The notes under the pieces: generated by a model
What the model was told of the DNA's origin: nothing
The model's database searches: none
The model's input: only the letters and a program-made list of their open reading frames with translations
Part shown: positions 62,884 to 64,000 of the stretch, piece after piece
Layout: the number at the start of each line of letters is the position of its first letter
How positions within the stretch are numbered: the first letter of the stretch is position 1
Position numbers and translations under genes: made by a program
Origin: Bin87 sp965220095
GTDB taxonomy: Bacteria; Chloroflexota; Dehalococcoidia; Lucifugimonadales; UBA3495
Assembly (NCBI GenBank): GCA_965220095.1
Contig: OZ244805.1
Span: 3,100,001 to 3,164,000 of the forward strand
Reading direction: 5' to 3'
Length of the DNA: 64,000 nucleotides

Positions 62884-64000
62884 TATTCGTACACCTCTCG
62901 GAACCGGGCCACGACGAACTGGCTGATCAGATTCATCACCAAGGTGATGACGAACAGCGTAATTCCGACGGCGAACAGCGCCTGAAACTGTGCGGTGCCG
63001 GGTATAGCGTTGTCGCTGAAGTTGGTCGTAGCCATGAATCCGGTCATGGTGTTCACCGGCTCCAGCGGGTTGAAGGTCAATTTTTCGTTCTGGCCGGCGG
63101 CGATGAACACAATCATGGTCTCGCCAACCGCTCTGGACATTGCCAGTATGAAGGCGGCCACAATGCCAGATAATGCCGCCGGCACCACGACCTTGACAGC
63201 CACCTCGACTTTGGTGGCGCCCAGCGCGAACGCGCCTTCCCGCAGGCTGAGGGGCACCGCGCGCATCGCATCCTCGCTGAGGCTGGACACCATCGGCACA
63301 ATCATAACGCCCATCACGATGGCGGCGGACAAAGCGTTGAAGATGCCAATGTCATCGCCGAAAACACGCAGGAAGGGAGTGATGAAGAACAGAGCGAAAA
63401 AGCCGTAGACCACCGTGGGAACTCCGGCCAACACCTCGAGCACGGGTTTGGTAACGGCGCGAACCCGAGGTTTCGCATACTCGCTGAGGTAAATGGCGCA
63501 CAACAAACCCAACGGAACGGCGATGCACATTGCCAGCAGCGAGATCATCATTGTGCCGACGAGCAACGGCCAGACGCCGTAGGAACGGGGCACCAGCAGC
63601 GTGCGCCATTTGGTGTCGGTAAAGTAGCGTTGCCATTTCACCGACTCCGGAACGGCGAAGGATTTGGTTTGCAGTGCGGCTCCCGGCACACCATTGGATA
63701 TGGCTGCCACCGTTACCTTGTAGGACCTTCCGGGAGAAGCGTCGGATATAACGCAGGACACCCGGTCTGCGCCCGGCAATTCGCAGTCAGACACATCGGT
63801 CTTCAGACTTGGTAGTATGGAAACGGCGTAGCCACTGACCGGCGCGCCGGCGATGGGTCGGTCCCAGGAGATATAGATCAGCGAATCTGTGGTGGCGCGC
63901 ACCGAAACCCGGGGGATGGCACCTGGGGCGGCTGTTCCGGGCGGTTTTGTTTCAGGAGTGGTTGTTGCGGGGGGAACTTGGCTTACCGCGTCCGCCGGCT
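62883..64000 (-). CDS. pstC: Phosphate ABC transporter permease PstC with an N-terminal FN3 domain (cut by window edge)
   Basis: The open frame runs past the right edge, so the 5' end is not seen. From the C-terminus back: about five transmembrane helices with GTMMISLLAMCIAVPLGLLCAIYLSEYA and the EAA loop ALGATKVEVAVKVVVPAALSGI (in parts). Before the first visible helix is VPESVKWQRYFTDTKW, equivalent to the periplasmic segment after TM1 of PstC. Preceding this is a fibronectin-type-III-like module (VSVRATTDSLIYISWDRPIAG, SGYAVSIL, YKVTVAAISNGVPG) and a Pro/Thr-rich linker. The FN3 would thus sit in the first outer loop. PstS should lie upstream. Confidence 0.9.
   Translation of the reverse strand, partial: PADAVSQVPPATTTPETKPPGTAAPGAIPRVSVRATTDSLIYISWDRPIAGAPVSGYAVSILPSLKTDVSDCELPGADRVSCVISDASPGRSYKVTVAAISNGVPGAALQTKSFAVPESVKWQRYFTDTKWRTLLVPRSYGVWPLLVGTMMISLLAMCIAVPLGLLCAIYLSEYAKPRVRAVTKPVLEVLAGVPTVVYGFFALFFITPFLRVFGDDIGIFNALSAAIVMGVMIVPMVSSLSEDAMRAVPLSLREGAFALGATKVEVAVKVVVPAALSGIVAAFILAMSRAVGETMIVFIAAGQNEKLTFNPLEPVNTMTGFMATTNFSDNAIPGTAQFQALFAVGITLFVITLVMNLISQFVVARFREVYE

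Overview
The window is a bacterial chromosomal segment of moderately high GC content. The gene content points to Chloroflexota, most likely a marine or groundwater Dehalococcoidia/SAR202-type lineage. The indicators are three luciferase-like (LLM, mostly F420-type) oxidoreductases, an F420/PPOX-class flavin protein, a pair of class III (CaiB/BaiF) CoA-transferases, MmgE/PrpD, NIPSNAP and NTF2-like proteins, a DUF1501/DUF1800 pair, and a 23S rRNA gene detached from 16S and 5S. This placement is inferred from gene families; no phylogeny was computed.

Layout. 1-3.7 kb (minus): plsY (cut by the window edge), a PHP phosphoesterase, a YmdB-like phosphodiesterase and RNase Y behind a clear sigma-70 promoter. 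3.9-12.5 kb: scattered catabolic and stress genes (alpha/beta hydrolase, rubrerythrin-VIT1 iron exporter, NTF2-like, LLM oxidoreductase, NIPSNAP, MmgE/PrpD, Bax-inhibitor-like membrane protein, MOSC, enoyl-CoA hydratase). 12.6-16.8 kb: a frameshifted lipoprotein, then a self-contained unit of promoter, 23S rRNA, initiator tRNA and terminator, with long processing stems around the 23S. 16.8-26.4 kb: Uma2, monooxygenase, two LLM enzymes, two adjacent CoA-transferases, SRPBCC, oligopeptidase B and an amidohydrolase. 26.4-27.35 kb: a gene-free stretch full of dispersed repeats. 27.35-31.1 kb: trpD-trpC-trpF-trpB without trpA. 31.1-39.5 kb: secreted HNH nuclease, SDR, an AGXT-like aminotransferase facing a glycolate oxidase operon (NHL protein-glcD-glcE-glcF). 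39.5-43.5 kb: hicB with a nonsense-mutated hicA, repeats, the DUF1800/DUF1501 pair and a palindromic MITE-like element. 43.5-52.3 kb: leuB, cation exchanger, JAMM peptidase, two paralogous small zinc ribbons, phosphatase, DUF167, enoyl-CoA hydratase, metF, acpS, nnr and PPOX. 52.26-53.58 kb: a broken IS66-type insertion with perfect ends and target duplication. 53.7-57.5 kb: hydrolase, TPP enzyme, RadC, cupin. 57.5-60.4 kb: siroheme-dependent sulfite/nitrite reductase plus a HemD-like gene, behind a leader with an intrinsic terminator. 60.5-64 kb: pstC-pstA-pstB-phoU phosphate uptake operon, with an FN3 domain in PstC.

Functional themes. Glycolate is oxidised to glyoxylate (GlcDEF) and glyoxylate can be transaminated by the neighbouring AGXT-like enzyme. 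Tryptophan and leucine synthesis genes are present. Siroheme synthesis sits with the enzyme that needs it. CoA-transferases, LLM oxidoreductases and enoyl-CoA hydratases suggest degradation of uncommon organic acids. The least expected sequence signals are the attenuator-like leader of the siroheme reductase operon, the free-standing 23S-tRNA(fMet) unit, the hicA nonsense codon, the IS66 derivative with intact ends, and two copies of a palindromic element flanked by direct repeats.
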